Source: Ciceribacter sp. L1K22 (GTDB lineage: Bacteria > Pseudomonadota > Alphaproteobacteria > Rhizobiales > Rhizobiaceae). Taken from it: a stretch of 64,000 bases of DNA. The stretch is from the NCBI RefSeq assembly GCF_017599385.1, contig NZ_JAGFPK010000001.1:3084483-3148482 (forward strand). The letters are read 5' to 3'. The first letter of the stretch is position 1, and every line of letters begins with the position of its first letter. Positions 16,655-25,112 of this stretch are shown piece by piece. The position numbers and the translations under genes were made by a program. The notes under the pieces were generated by a model, which saw nothing but the letters and a program-made list of their open reading frames with translations, made no database searches and was not told where the DNA came from.

Positions 16655-17467
16655 ATGTGCAATCACTGCGTAATTGAAAACGTGAAACGGAACATGCTGT
16701 CGCGCCGCTCCCTGTTCAAGGGCATGGCGATCGCCAGTGCTGCGGTCGTCGCCAGCGGCTCCAGGGCGCCGGTGCTGGCGCAGGAGACCACGGGCAAGGT
16801 CGTCGACCTGACCCATGCCTATGACGGCTCGTTCCCGACCTTCGACGGCAAGCCGGGCATTGAATACGAATGGGCGGTGGAGTTCGCCGGAAATGGCTAC
16901 CAGCTGCACAAGCTGACGATCTTCGAGCATACCGGGACACACATCGACGCGCCGTTCCATTTCAGCGCCGACGGCACCAGCGTCGATCAGATCGAGCCGG
17001 AAAAGCTCGTTGCGCCGCTCGCCATCATCGACATCACCGACCGGGCCAAGGACGAGGCCAACGCCACCGTGGAGGCCGCCGATGTCGAAGCCTGGATCAG
17101 CGCCAATGGCGAGATTCCCGCAGGCGCCGTCGTCGCCCTGCGCTCGGGCTGGGCCAAGAAGGTTACGGACCCCTCGTTCCGCAACGACGGCGAAGGAAAG
17201 TTTGCCTTCCCCGGTTTCGGCAAATCGGCGACCGATCTGCTTGCGACGCTGGATGTTGCCGCCATCGGCGTCGATACGCTGTCGCTCGACCCCGGCAATT
17301 CGGCCGACTTCGCCGTGCACAACAGCTGGCTTCCGGCCGGCCGTTACGGCATCGAATGCCTCAACAACCTGGAGGAACTGCCGGTCAAGGGCGCGACCAT
17401 CGTCGTCGGCGCGCCGAAGCACAAGGGTGGCACCGGAGGCCCGGCCCGCGTTCTGGCCCTGGTCTGA
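16655..17467 (+). CDS. Cyclase-family metal hydrolase (KynB/isatin-hydrolase-like) with Tat signal
   Basis: The 270-aa precursor begins with a cytosolic-looking Cys-containing stretch, then a twin-arginine motif SRRSLFKG and a hydrophobic segment ending near VLAQ. The mature part carries the family metal motif HTGTHIDAPFHF and later DTLSLDPGNS. Relatives include bacterial formamidase and isatin hydrolase, but the exported ones act on unknown substrates. The ATG at 16655 follows GAAGAGGG; the in-frame start at 16592 is rejected. The gene 12 nt downstream is likely co-transcribed. Confidence 0.83.
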   Translation: MCNHCVIENVKRNMLSRRSLFKGMAIASAAVVASGSRAPVLAQETTGKVVDLTHAYDGSFPTFDGKPGIEYEWAVEFAGNGYQLHKLTIFEHTGTHIDAPFHFSADGTSVDQIEPEKLVAPLAIIDITDRAKDEANATVEAADVEAWISANGEIPAGAVVALRSGWAKKVTDPSFRNDGEGKFAFPGFGKSATDLLATLDVAAIGVDTLSLDPGNSADFAVHNSWLPAGRYGIECLNNLEELPVKGATIVVGAPKHKGGTGGPARVLALV

Positions 17468-17478
17468 GGTCCGAACGA

Positions 17479-17886
17479 ATGGCCGTCCTTCCCCTGCTTG
17501 GTGATGAGGAGGCGAACGCGGAAGCGCTCGCCGTCTTCAACGACATTCGCGAAAAACGCGGCACCGACTACGTCAACAACTTCTGGCGCGCTCTGGCGCA
17601 CGATCCGGCGCAGCTTCGTTCGGTCTGGGAGAGCATCCAGACGGTCATGGCCCCCGGCGCGCTCGATCCGCTGGTCAAGGAACTGATCTACGTCGCGGTG
17701 TCCACGGCCAATGGCTGCGGCTATTGCGTACATTCTCACACGGCCTCCGCCAAGGCGAAGGGCATGACGCCACAGATGCATGCGGAACTGCTGGCGGTGA
17801 TCGCCATGGCGAGCCGGACCAATGCGCTGGCTACGGCTCTGGGCGTTCCGGTGGATGACAGATTCGATAGCACCAGGGGCGAGTGA
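17479..17886 (+). CDS. Carboxymuconolactone decarboxylase-family (AhpD-like) protein
   Basis: The 135-aa protein has the CMD/AhpD core: KELIYVAVSTANGCGYCVHSHTASAKAKG-type segment with the CxxC-H arrangement (Cys-Gly-Tyr-Cys-Val-His) used for disulfide-based peroxidatic chemistry, and a C-terminal helical extension. It probably protects against peroxide or acts as a small thiol oxidoreductase. It starts 12 nt after the cyclase-family gene on the same strand, so the two likely form an operon. Confidence 0.85.
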   Translation: MAVLPLLGDEEANAEALAVFNDIREKRGTDYVNNFWRALAHDPAQLRSVWESIQTVMAPGALDPLVKELIYVAVSTANGCGYCVHSHTASAKAKGMTPQMHAELLAVIAMASRTNALATALGVPVDDRFDSTRGE

Positions 17887-18102
17887 CGGCGCTTCAAACC
17901 CTCAACTCCTGCGCCGGACTCCACTCTCCTTGCGCAAAACCCCCGTTCGCCCTATCTTGTAGCGGTATGAGCACGGCCAGCGCCAGAGGCGGATGACAGC
18001 ATCTGGACCGGTCGATCGCGAAAGCAGCCAGCAGCCCAGATGCCGCTGACATCAGGTCAACCGGCGCCGGACAGGCTGGCAGGTCCCCATGAGGAGAAGT
18101 CC

Positions 18103-18468
18103 ATGGTCGACCCGGTGACACGCATATCCCCCAGCGAAGCCTCGATCCCGACCAATGTCGGCAGCACGCTCGCGATCGGTTCAGAGGCCTACAACGCATG
18201 GATCGCCGCGCGGCAGGCACAGATCAACGCCGATCTTCTGGACCTTGAGAACGCCGCCCGCGAGGAGCTGGAACGCCGCCAGGCGGAGGGCGAGACAGCG
18301 ACGGACGAGGATCAGGCCCATGCCCGGCAATGGGGAGAGCCGCTCCCCGATTGGGAAGAGGCCGAGAGCGAACCGGACCAGCAGACGCTGTCTGGCGAGA
18401 GCCGGCGTATCGGCACCCAGAACTTCGACGACGAGACCCCCTTCGGCTCGCGGGTGGCGATCCTCTAA
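18103..18468 (+). CDS. Hypothetical acidic protein, 121 aa
   Basis: I do not recognise this family. The product is acidic and hydrophilic, with Glu/Ala-rich helical stretches in the middle (residues ~25-65) and no signal peptide or membrane segment. GAGGAG lies 5 nt before the ATG at 18103. The stop overlaps the stop of the convergent Lrp gene by 3 nt. The 216-bp region upstream holds no other gene that I can support. Confidence 0.65.
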   Translation: MVDPVTRISPSEASIPTNVGSTLAIGSEAYNAWIAARQAQINADLLDLENAAREELERRQAEGETATDEDQAHARQWGEPLPDWEEAESEPDQQTLSGESRRIGTQNFDDETPFGSRVAIL

Positions 18469-18944
18469 CGCTCGCCCGCCGGTGGGTCCAGGTGGACGGC
18501 GAGCGTCTGCTTCAGCGTCTTCAGGACGACACTGGTCGTGAATTTGCGGATGTTCGGATTGCGTTCCATCATGCGGTCGGCGAAGGCATCGAAATGCTCG
18601 ACAGACCCCGCCACGACCACCAGCGTATAATCACCCCTGCCTGTAACACACCAGGCCTGCTGGACTTCCGGTGTCTCTGAAATCCAGCGGAGAAGCGGTG
18701 GCAGGAGTTCCGGCCGGTCGCGTTCCAGCTCCAGCTCCACCAGCATCGCGACGCCGGAGCCGACCTTCTTGCCATCGATGACAGAAACGTCCCGAAGGAT
18801 CACCTTATCGTCCCGCAGTTTCTGCAGGCGACGTTGCGTGGCCGACGGAGAGAGTCCGACACGATCGGCAAGCTCCGCGATCGTCAGCGTCGCATCGCGT
18901 TGCATCTCGCGCAGGATGGCGCGGTCGGGTTTATCGACTGACAT
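18465..18944 (-). CDS. Lrp/AsnC-family transcriptional regulator
   Basis: The 159-aa protein has an N-terminal helix-turn-helix (residues 5-50, with TIAELADRVGLSPSATQRRL) and a C-terminal RAM ligand-binding domain (~65-145, with GRGDYTLVV). I chose the ATG at 18944; longer frames run through the promoter. It is divergent from a PLP-dependent ammonia-lyase-like gene. That arrangement, and the palindrome in the 87-bp gap, indicate that it controls the lyase gene in response to an amino acid. Confidence 0.92.
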   Translation of the reverse strand: MSVDKPDRAILREMQRDATLTIAELADRVGLSPSATQRRLQKLRDDKVILRDVSVIDGKKVGSGVAMLVELELERDRPELLPPLLRWISETPEVQQAWCVTGRGDYTLVVVAGSVEHFDAFADRMMERNPNIRKFTTSVVLKTLKQTLAVHLDPPAGER

Positions 18945-18975
18945 GGGAATTTTCTCGATTGATGGGCTATGGTCG

Positions 18976-18987
18976 GGATAATTATCC
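18976..18987. promoter_or_regulatory. Lrp-type operator candidate
   Basis: The perfect 12-bp palindrome GGATAATTATCC lies between the divergent Lrp gene and the PLP-lyase gene. Its AT-rich centre with outer GG/CC resembles Lrp-family boxes. It argues against a lyase start at 18969, which would put the site in coding sequence. Confidence 0.5.
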
Positions 18988-19031
18988 ATACTGGCGCAAA
19001 AATCGGGAACTTCAATCGCAAAGACGCCGCC

Positions 19032-19997
19032 ATGATGTCGGCCATGACACAGCAATCCTTTCCTACCGCAGCCGCCATCGCCACTGCCTCCGGCAGCATC
19101 GACAGGCTTTTCGCCAACAGTCCGCTGATCGAGCAGCAGCGCGCCAACGAGACATTGGGGCTCCGGCTTTTCGCCAAGGTCGAGACGCTGAACCCGATCC
19201 GCTCCTTCAAGGGCCGCGGCACCGACTGGTGGATACAAAGCCAGCCGCCGGGCAACGATCCCATCGTCTCGGCCTCGGCGGGCAATTTCGGCCAGGGGCT
19301 CGCTTATGCCGGTCGCAAGCATGGACGTCCCGTCATCATCTACGCAGCAACCACTGCAAATCCGGGAAAGATCGAGGCGATGCGAAGGCTTGGCGCCGAG
19401 GTGCGGCTGGAAGGAGAAGATTTCGACGCAGCCAAGGCGGCCGCCCGCAGCTTCGCCGGGGCCAAGGGCTATGCCTTCGTCGAGGACGGCGCGCTCAAGG
19501 AAATCGCCGAGGGCGCCGGAACCATCGCCTACGAAATCACCGGGCAATTGGAGGAGAGAAATATCCGGCTGGATGCGATCGTCGTGCCGCTCGGCAATGG
19601 CGCGCTGCTGACCGGCGTCGGAACCTGGATCAGGGCGCACGCGCCGGAATGCCGGGTGATCGGCGTCGTCGCTTCAGCCGCGCCCGCGATGAAGCGCTCC
19701 TTCGAGAGCGGCACTCTGGTGTCTACCGAAACGGCTGCCACCGCTGCCGATGGCATCGCGGTTCGCGAATGCGTGCCCTACGCGCTGGAGAACATGAAGA
19801 CGACGGTTGACGAGGTCTGGGAGGTAGACGAGGAAACGATCGCCGCAGCGAGACGTTTCTGCGTGCAGCATTACGGACTGGTGGTGGAGGAAGCCGGCGC
19901 CGCCGGTCTTGCGGGGATCATGCTTCGGAACGCGGATATGGTCGGCCTGAAGGTCGCGACCATCCTCTGCGGCGGCAATGTTCGCGATCCGACCTGA
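19032..19997 (+). CDS. PLP-dependent ammonia-lyase (threonine/serine dehydratase family)
   Basis: This fold-type II PLP enzyme has the Schiff-base lysine in SFKGRG, the asparagine loop SASAGNFGQG, the phosphate-binding glycine loop PLGNGALLTGVG and LCGGNV near the C-terminus. It probably deaminates a hydroxy- or amino-substituted amino acid. Length is 321 aa from the ATG at 19032; ATGs at 19035 and 19044 are equally possible since no clear ribosome site exists. Divergence from an Lrp regulator supports a role in amino acid breakdown. No ACT domain is present, so it is a catabolic rather than biosynthetic type. Confidence 0.82.
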   Translation: MMSAMTQQSFPTAAAIATASGSIDRLFANSPLIEQQRANETLGLRLFAKVETLNPIRSFKGRGTDWWIQSQPPGNDPIVSASAGNFGQGLAYAGRKHGRPVIIYAATTANPGKIEAMRRLGAEVRLEGEDFDAAKAAARSFAGAKGYAFVEDGALKEIAEGAGTIAYEITGQLEERNIRLDAIVVPLGNGALLTGVGTWIRAHAPECRVIGVVASAAPAMKRSFESGTLVSTETAATAADGIAVRECVPYALENMKTTVDEVWEVDEETIAAARRFCVQHYGLVVEEAGAAGLAGIMLRNADMVGLKVATILCGGNVRDPT

Positions 19998-20009
19998 AGC
20001 GTCGTCGCC

Positions 20010-20219
20010 TCAGGCAGCGATGCGCCGGAACTGGCGGCGGATATGCTCGATATAATACTGACCGGGCGACTCCGCCGAGCACATCTCGGCGACCTTGGCT
20101 TGCGCCACGCCCTCAAACCGCCGCTCCTCGCCATTCTTGAAGCAGATGCGCAGCTGCCCGTCCTCCTGGCTGAAATAGACCGACTTGATGATGCGCGACG
20201 TGACTGGAACTTCGATCAT
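20010..20219 (-). CDS. KTSC-domain protein, 69 aa
   Basis: The short protein matches the KTSC layout: SRIIKSVYFSQEDGQLRICFKNG, then a V-A stretch and SPGQYYIEHIRRQF. KTSC domains are small beta-rich modules of unknown function, often next to nucleic-acid enzymes; here the gene stands alone, convergent to the lyase gene with 12 nt between stops. The start is supported by GGGGAT-type purines before the ATG. Confidence 0.8.
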   Translation of the reverse strand: MIEVPVTSRIIKSVYFSQEDGQLRICFKNGEERRFEGVAQAKVAEMCSAESPGQYYIEHIRRQFRRIAA

Positions 20220-20386
20220 GGCGATCCCCTTGGATATTTGGAGAGACCCTATCCCAATCCTCCGAAATTCCGGTGAATGGAGAGGGTTAATCGGCGGTTA
20301 GACGCCGGTCGCCTCGCCTGTCACTTCTTCCCCTGCCCGGTCGTGACCGTTACACTCAACGGAGCAGACGGAATCGGAGTACCCCC

Positions 20387-22081
20387 ATGACAGACCTCGC
20401 ACGCCGCATCGACCAGGGCACCGGCCGCGAGCCGGCGGACATCGTGTTGAAGGGCGGGCGGTTCTTCGATCTGGTCACCGGCGAATTGGTCGCGTCGGAC
20501 ATCGCCCTCTGCGGCGACACCATCATCGGCACGGTCGAGAACTACGAGGGCAGCGAGGTCATCGACATCACCGGCAAGATCGTGGTGCCGGGCTTCATCG
20601 ACACGCACCTGCATATCGAGAGCTCGTTGGTCACGCCGCATGAATTCGACCGCTGCGTCCTGCCCTATGGGGTGACGACCGTGATCTGCGATCCGCATGA
20701 GATCGCCAACGTGCTCGGCACCGAGGGCATCCAGTTCTTCCTCGACTCCGCCGAGCAGACGATCATGGACATTCGTGTCCAGCTCTCCTCCTGCGTGCCG
20801 GCGACGCATCTCGAGACCTCAGGCGCCGACCTGCCGATCGAAAGGCTCCTGCCCTTCCGCAACCACCCGAAGGTCATCGGCCTTGCCGAGTTCATGAATT
20901 TCCCGGGCGTGATCCACAAGGATCCGATCTGCATGGCCAAGCTCGAAGCCTTCCAGGACGGCCATATCGATGGCCATTCGCCGCTTCTCTCCGGCCGGGA
21001 CCTCAACGGCTATCTCTCCGCCCGCATCCGGACCGACCACGAATGCACAAGTGCGGTGGAAGCCATGGAGAAAATCCGCAAGGGCATGCATATCCTCGTG
21101 CGCGAAGGCTCGGTGTCGAAGGACCTCCACGCGCTGATGCCGATCCTGACCGAGCGGCTCTCGCCCTTCCTGGCGCTCTGCACCGACGACCGCAACCCGC
21201 TCGACATCGCCGAACAGGGCCATCTTGACTACATGATCCGCGAGGCGATCAGACACGGCGTCGAGCCGCTCGCCGTCTACCGCGCCGCCTCGATTTCCGC
21301 CGCCCGCGCCTTTGGTCTGCGTGATCGCGGCCTGGTGGCGCCGGGCTGGCGCGCCGATCTCGTCGTGATCGACAGCCTGGAAAACTGCAAGGCCGAGATG
21401 GTGTTTTCCGCCGGTCGCCGCGTGACCAACGAACTCTTCGCCAGCCGCAAAGCTGTCGCCCCCGTCGGCCTCGACAGCGTCAAGGCGAGCGAGGTGAAGG
21501 CCGCAGATTTCGGCGTGCCGGTGGCAGAAGGCGAAACGCCCGTGATCGGCGTGATGCCCGGCAAGATCATCACCGAACACCGCCGCTACCGCCTGCCGAC
21601 CTCCGGCAACCAGACCTCCGTCGATCTCGCAAACGACGTGATCAAGGTCGCCGTCATCGAGCGACACGGCAAGAACGGCAACCATGCCAACGGCTTCGTC
21701 CAGGGTTTCGGCCTGAAGAAGGGTGCGATCGCCTCGACCGTCGGCCATGACAGCCACAACATCTGTGTCGTCGGCGTCTCCGAGGAAGACATGGCACTCG
21801 CGGCCAACCGGCTGGGCGAGATCAAGGGTGGCTTCGTTGTGGTCGAGGACGGCAAGGTCACCGGCGAAATCCCGCTCCCCGTCGCCGGCCTGATGAGCCT
21901 CGAGCCCTACGAGAGCGTGCGCGACACGCTGCACAGCTTGAGAAAAGCCGCCTATGCCCTTGGAACGACTCTCGAAGAACCTTTCCTCCAGGTCGCCTTC
22001 CTTCCGCTGCCGGTGATCCCGCATCTGAAGATTTCCGACAAGGGCATGGTCGATGTCGACCAGTTCAAGCTGATCGGGTGA
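20387..22081 (+). CDS. ade: Adenine deaminase (AdeC family)
   Basis: The 564-aa enzyme converts adenine to hypoxanthine and ammonia. It has the amidohydrolase metal motif [12 protein letters not shown], the family stretch [16 protein letters not shown], and a C-terminal domain containing [12 protein letters not shown]. Length is normal for AdeC. It supplies hypoxanthine to the xanthine dehydrogenase encoded 18 kb downstream. It is not clustered with other purine genes here. A toxin-antitoxin promoter begins within 7 nt of its stop codon. Confidence 0.95.
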   Translation: MTDLARRIDQGTGREPADIVLKGGRFFDLVTGELVASDIALCGDTIIGTVENYEGSEVIDITGKIVVPGFIDTHLHIESSLVTPHEFDRCVLPYGVTTVICDPHEIANVLGTEGIQFFLDSAEQTIMDIRVQLSSCVPATHLETSGADLPIERLLPFRNHPKVIGLAEFMNFPGVIHKDPICMAKLEAFQDGHIDGHSPLLSGRDLNGYLSARIRTDHECTSAVEAMEKIRKGMHILVREGSVSKDLHALMPILTERLSPFLALCTDDRNPLDIAEQGHLDYMIREAIRHGVEPLAVYRAASISAARAFGLRDRGLVAPGWRADLVVIDSLENCKAEMVFSAGRRVTNELFASRKAVAPVGLDSVKASEVKAADFGVPVAEGETPVIGVMPGKIITEHRRYRLPTSGNQTSVDLANDVIKVAVIERHGKNGNHANGFVQGFGLKKGAIASTVGHDSHNICVVGVSEEDMALAANRLGEIKGGFVVVEDGKVTGEIPLPVAGLMSLEPYESVRDTLHSLRKAAYALGTTLEEPFLQVAFLPLPVIPHLKISDKGMVDVDQFKLIG

Positions 22082-22087
22082 TCTACG

Positions 22088-22135
22088 TTGCATCACCTCG
22101 GAAGTTGTACCATATTACGGACAACTCGGAGGTTG
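22088..22135 (+). promoter_or_regulatory. yefM-yoeB promoter and operator candidate
   Basis: A -35-like TTGCAT (22088-22093) and a -10-like CATATT (22111-22116) are 17 nt apart. The inverted repeat AGTTGT (22103-22108)/ACAACT (22121-22126) surrounds the -10, and the direct repeat CTCGGAAGTTG/CTCGGAGGTTG lies at 22097-22107 and 22125-22135, the second copy over the ribosome site. This fits autorepression by the antitoxin-toxin complex. Confidence 0.55.
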
Positions 22136-22140
22136 CCATC

Positions 22141-22404
22141 ATGGATACGATCTTCTTTTCGAAGGCACGGGCCGAGCTTGCCGGCTTGCTCGATAAGGTC
22201 AATGACGATGCGGCGCCGGTCGAGATCGTCAGGCGTGACAAACCCTCAGCAGTGCTCATGGGCAAGGATGAATACGAAAGCCTCGTGGAGACCATTCACC
22301 TTTTGTCATCTCCCGCGAACGCGGCGCGGTTGTTGAACGCCAAGAAAGATCTGGAATCTGGAAACTTAGCCGAGCGTCCGGCACCGGTTGAAATAGGGCG
22401 ATAA
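22141..22404 (+). CDS. yefM: YefM/Phd-family antitoxin
   Basis: The 87-aa protein has the Phd/YefM DNA-binding fold: FFSKARAELAGLLDKVN near the N-terminus and VEIVRRDKPSAVLMGKDEYESLVET in the middle, followed by a flexible C-terminal tail that would wrap the toxin. The ATG at 22141 follows GGAGG; an in-frame ATG at 22078 overlaps ade and the promoter. It binds and neutralises YoeB, encoded 4 nt downstream. Confidence 0.9.
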   Translation: MDTIFFSKARAELAGLLDKVNDDAAPVEIVRRDKPSAVLMGKDEYESLVETIHLLSSPANAARLLNAKKDLESGNLAERPAPVEIGR

Positions 22405-22408
22405 AACA

Positions 22409-22675
22409 ATGCGGATCGCCTTCACGCCGGATGGCTGGGAGGACTACCTTTATTGGCAGGATCACGATCGGAAGATACTCCAGCGGATAAACGAACTGGT
22501 CCGCGACATGCATCGTCATCCGTTTGAGGGCATCGGCAAGCCTGAGCCTTTGAAGGGGACACTGACGGGCATGTGGTCCCGCCGCATGACGCAGGAACAC
22601 CGCATTGTTTATACCGTTGTCAGGGCGGGCAATGACCAGATGCTGGCCATCCTCCAATGCCGCTATCATTACTGA
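22409..22675 (+). CDS. yoeB: YoeB-type mRNA interferase toxin
   Basis: The 88-aa protein fits YoeB closely: FTPDGWEDYLYWQDHDRKILQRINELV, HPFEGIGKPEPLKG, WSRRMTQEHRIVYTV and the C-terminal CRYHY with the catalytic His-Tyr end. YoeB is a ribosome-dependent endonuclease. The Glu, Arg and His expected at the active site are present, so the toxin appears functional. It is 4 nt after yefM. An ion-channel gene starts only 9 nt after its stop. Confidence 0.93.
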   Translation: MRIAFTPDGWEDYLYWQDHDRKILQRINELVRDMHRHPFEGIGKPEPLKGTLTGMWSRRMTQEHRIVYTVVRAGNDQMLAILQCRYHY

Positions 22676-22684
22676 AGAGGCCCT

Positions 22685-23473
22685 ATGGCATCCGAGACTG
22701 CAAAATCCGCTTCGATGACTCTCCGCCAGCGCCTCGCCCGCCTCTATTACGGCCGTGACACGGCCGCCATCCGGTTCCAGTTCGCGCTGATGGTGATCGA
22801 TGTCGCCATTATCGGATTTTTCCTCGCAGGCCCCTATCTGCGCGACCGGCCGAGCTATCTGATCCTGGATTACACGATCGCCGCGTGGATTGCGCTTGAA
22901 CTGGTGGCCCAGTGGTCGGCGACCTATCCGGCCCGCCGCTACCTGATGCGGCCGATGACCTGGGTGGATATCTTCGTTCTCTGCACGCTGCTCTTCCCGC
23001 AATGGCTCTTCAACTTCGCCTTCCTGCGGGTCGCCCGCATCTGGGCCGTGGCACAGCGTCCGATTTTCGACGTCATGCTGCGACGGCTCGGACTGAAGGA
23101 GCATTCCGACGTCGTTACCGCCTTCATCAACCTCTTCGTCTTCCTCTTCCTGGTGACGGGCTTCGTCTACACCTTCTTTTTCTACCGGGAAGATGCCGGC
23201 ACCGGTTTCATCGATGCCTTCTATTTTACCGTCGCGACGGTCACCACGACCGGCTTCGGAGACATCACGCTCCCGGGCACATTCGGCAAGCTGACGTCGA
23301 TCATCACAATGATCATCGGCATATCGCTGTTCGTGCGGCTCGCGCAGGCAATCGTCAGGCCCTACAAGGTGACCTTCCCCTGCCCGGAATGCGGCCTCCA
23401 GAGGCATGATGCCGATGCCGTCCACTGCAAGGCCTGCGGCCATATCCTCAACATTCCCGACGAGGGGCTCTGA
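22685..23473 (+). CDS. Voltage-gated-type potassium channel with C-terminal zinc ribbon
   Basis: The 262-aa membrane protein has about five hydrophobic helices (residues ~28-48, 58-78, 92-122, 138-162, 195-218) and the selectivity filter TTTGFGD between the last two. The C-terminus carries CPECG...HCKACG, a short zinc ribbon, which is unusual for bacterial channels. It conducts K+ across the inner membrane. It lies 9 nt after yoeB behind GAAGAGG, so it may be co-transcribed with the toxin-antitoxin pair. Confidence 0.85.
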   Translation: MASETAKSASMTLRQRLARLYYGRDTAAIRFQFALMVIDVAIIGFFLAGPYLRDRPSYLILDYTIAAWIALELVAQWSATYPARRYLMRPMTWVDIFVLCTLLFPQWLFNFAFLRVARIWAVAQRPIFDVMLRRLGLKEHSDVVTAFINLFVFLFLVTGFVYTFFFYREDAGTGFIDAFYFTVATVTTTGFGDITLPGTFGKLTSIITMIIGISLFVRLAQAIVRPYKVTFPCPECGLQRHDADAVHCKACGHILNIPDEGL

Positions 23474-23500
23474 TCCCCTCGCCGGAGGTCATGTCCCGCA

Positions 23501-23752
23501 TCAGTCGGGATAAAGCACCGAACCGGCATGATGTATGGCTCCGCCGCGAAGATCGCCGGAGACCGTAACGCCGCTGTCGTCGATATAGTCGATATGGTCA
23601 CCCGCAATCCGGTAGCGGCCGCGATAGACGCCTTCGCGTGCGCCCCGCGCCTCCACATAGCGTCCGTTGGGAAAAAGCTGTTGACGGATATACCCGTCCT
23701 CGCTGGCCCAGAGGCCGACGTGCGACATCGTTGTGGCAATGGCTGAGGTCAT
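23501..23752 (-). CDS. Atu4866-domain protein, 83 aa
   Basis: The protein matches the small domain named after Agrobacterium Atu4866: GLWASEDGYIRQQLFPNGRYVEARG, a YRGRYRIAGDHIDYIDDSG stretch and a C-terminal HAGSVLYPD. The fold is a small beta-barrel of unknown ligand. The ATG at 23752 follows AGGAGG, an excellent ribosome site. Two tiny genes lie upstream on the same strand, and the AraC regulator at 24207 is divergent; all may form one regulated unit. Confidence 0.85.
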   Translation of the reverse strand: MTSAIATTMSHVGLWASEDGYIRQQLFPNGRYVEARGAREGVYRGRYRIAGDHIDYIDDSGVTVSGDLRGGAIHHAGSVLYPD

Positions 23753-23802
23753 AAATCCCTCCTTCGCTTGCAAAGCAGTATCTGGAACATCAAGCCGGCA
23801 GA

Positions 23803-23892
23803 TCAACCGCTGGCCAGAATTATCGCGAACACGAACATAAACGCCGCAATCGTGGCAACGAGTGCGGCGAGGTTGGCCGCACGCCTAGCCAT
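23803..23892 (-). CDS. 29-aa single-helix membrane microprotein (candidate)
   Basis: The frame encodes MARRAANLAALVATI then a hydrophobic run AAFMFVFAIILASG, so it begins with two arginines and continues as one membrane helix. Its start overlaps the end of the 45-aa frame upstream by 8 nt (AATGGCTAG context), which would allow translational coupling. The Atu4866-family gene follows 50 nt downstream. I recognise no family. A short frame like this can occur by chance; the hydrophobicity pattern and coupling are the only support. Confidence 0.4.
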   Translation of the reverse strand: MARRAANLAALVATIAAFMFVFAIILASG

Positions 23893-24022
23893 TCGGCTCG
23901 TACCTGCGCACGGATGCCTCGCGGCGGCGGCTGACCGTGTCCTCAACCCGATGTACGAGTTCGGACCCGAGATTGAACGCCCAGCGAAACGGACTTTCCA
24001 ACATGCATTGAAATGCTGCCAT
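23885..24022 (-). CDS. 45-aa small protein (candidate)
   Basis: The product has an N-terminal amphipathic half (FRWAFNLGSELVHRVED) and a basic C-terminal half rich in arginine. A purine-rich GGAGA lies about 6-8 nt before the ATG at 24022. It ends by overlapping the 29-aa frame. Position first in a small run of minus-strand genes opposite the AraC regulator favours it being real, but no family is recognised. Confidence 0.4.
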   Translation of the reverse strand: MAAFQCMLESPFRWAFNLGSELVHRVEDTVSRRREASVRRYEPNG

Positions 24023-24206
24023 GACTATTCTCCATCTCTCCGCCCGCCCCTGATCGGCGGGTGAGACCCATATGGGTGCTTCGTCTCGGCAAGTGATAGA
24101 ACAGTCGCCCGGAATGATTGCACGATTGTCCAAAACTCCGGGGTATCGTATTTTTGGCAGGGCTGCCTATCTATAGGTCATTCAGGCAGTTAATAATGGA
24201 AAGACG

Positions 24207-25109
24207 ATGAGCGGATATCGCGAAATTGCCGAAAAGATTGCACAACACGCCGCGGAAGACGGCGTTCATGCAACGCAAATTCCGCGCCTCTCCCTGGTCC
24301 GGATGTCAAAACCGACCGAGCCCACGCACGGCGTGCATTCCGCCTCCATCTGCATTATCGCCCAGGGACGCAAAAAGCTCGTGCTCTGCGAGGAGAAGGT
24401 AATCGACTATGGCCCGGGTCGGCACCTGGTCGTCTCGGTCGACGTGCCGCTGGTCGGCCAGGTGATCGAGGCGACGGAGGACGAGCCGTATCTCTGCATG
24501 AAGCTCGACCTTGATCTCTCCCTGCTTGGCGAACTCGTGCTGGCGATGAACTGGTTCGACGACCAGGCGAACGCCTGCCGTGCGGTGGGACTCGGTGAGA
24601 CACCCGATGCCCTGCTCGACGCCGCGGCGAGACTGGTCCGGCTTCTCGACACGCCTGACGACATCGCAATCCTGGCACCCGTCATCGAACGTGAAATCCT
24701 CTATCGTCTGCTGCGCGGCGAGCAGGCCGGCGTACTGCGCCAATTGCTGACGCCGAACAACCGGCTGCAGAACGTCAACCGTGCGATCAACTGGATCAAG
24801 GACAATTACACCCGCTCTTTCAGCATCGAACAGTTGGCGACCGAGGCCCGCATGAGCACCTCGTCGCTGCACGAGCACTTCCGTCAGGTAACCAACATGA
24901 GCCCGCTGCAATACCAGAAGCAACTCAGGCTCCAGGAGGCGCGCCGCCTGATCCTGTTGCAGGCGATGGATGCGGCGACCGCCGGCCGTCGGGTCGGCTA
25001 TGACAGCCCCTCGCAGTTCAGCCGCGAATACCGTCGCCAGTTCGGCGCACCGCCGCTCAAGGACATCGACCGCCTTCGCGCCCAGCCGGAACGCTACGCC
25101 GAGACATAA
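24207..25109 (+). CDS. AraC-family transcriptional regulator
   Basis: The 300-aa protein has an N-terminal cupin-like AraC_N domain (residues ~25-170, with SICIIAQGRKKLVL and YLCMKLDLD) and a C-terminal double helix-turn-helix (residues ~190-285, with FSIEQLATEARMSTSSLHEHFRQV and GYDSPSQFSREYRRQFG). This subgroup usually controls a divergent oxidoreductase; here the divergent neighbours are the small-protein genes at 24022-23501. Its stop lies 3 nt from the stop of the alpha-glucosidase gene. Confidence 0.9.
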   Translation: MSGYREIAEKIAQHAAEDGVHATQIPRLSLVRMSKPTEPTHGVHSASICIIAQGRKKLVLCEEKVIDYGPGRHLVVSVDVPLVGQVIEATEDEPYLCMKLDLDLSLLGELVLAMNWFDDQANACRAVGLGETPDALLDAAARLVRLLDTPDDIAILAPVIEREILYRLLRGEQAGVLRQLLTPNNRLQNVNRAINWIKDNYTRSFSIEQLATEARMSTSSLHEHFRQVTNMSPLQYQKQLRLQEARRLILLQAMDAATAGRRVGYDSPSQFSREYRRQFGAPPLKDIDRLRAQPERYAET

Positions 25110-25112
25110 GGC

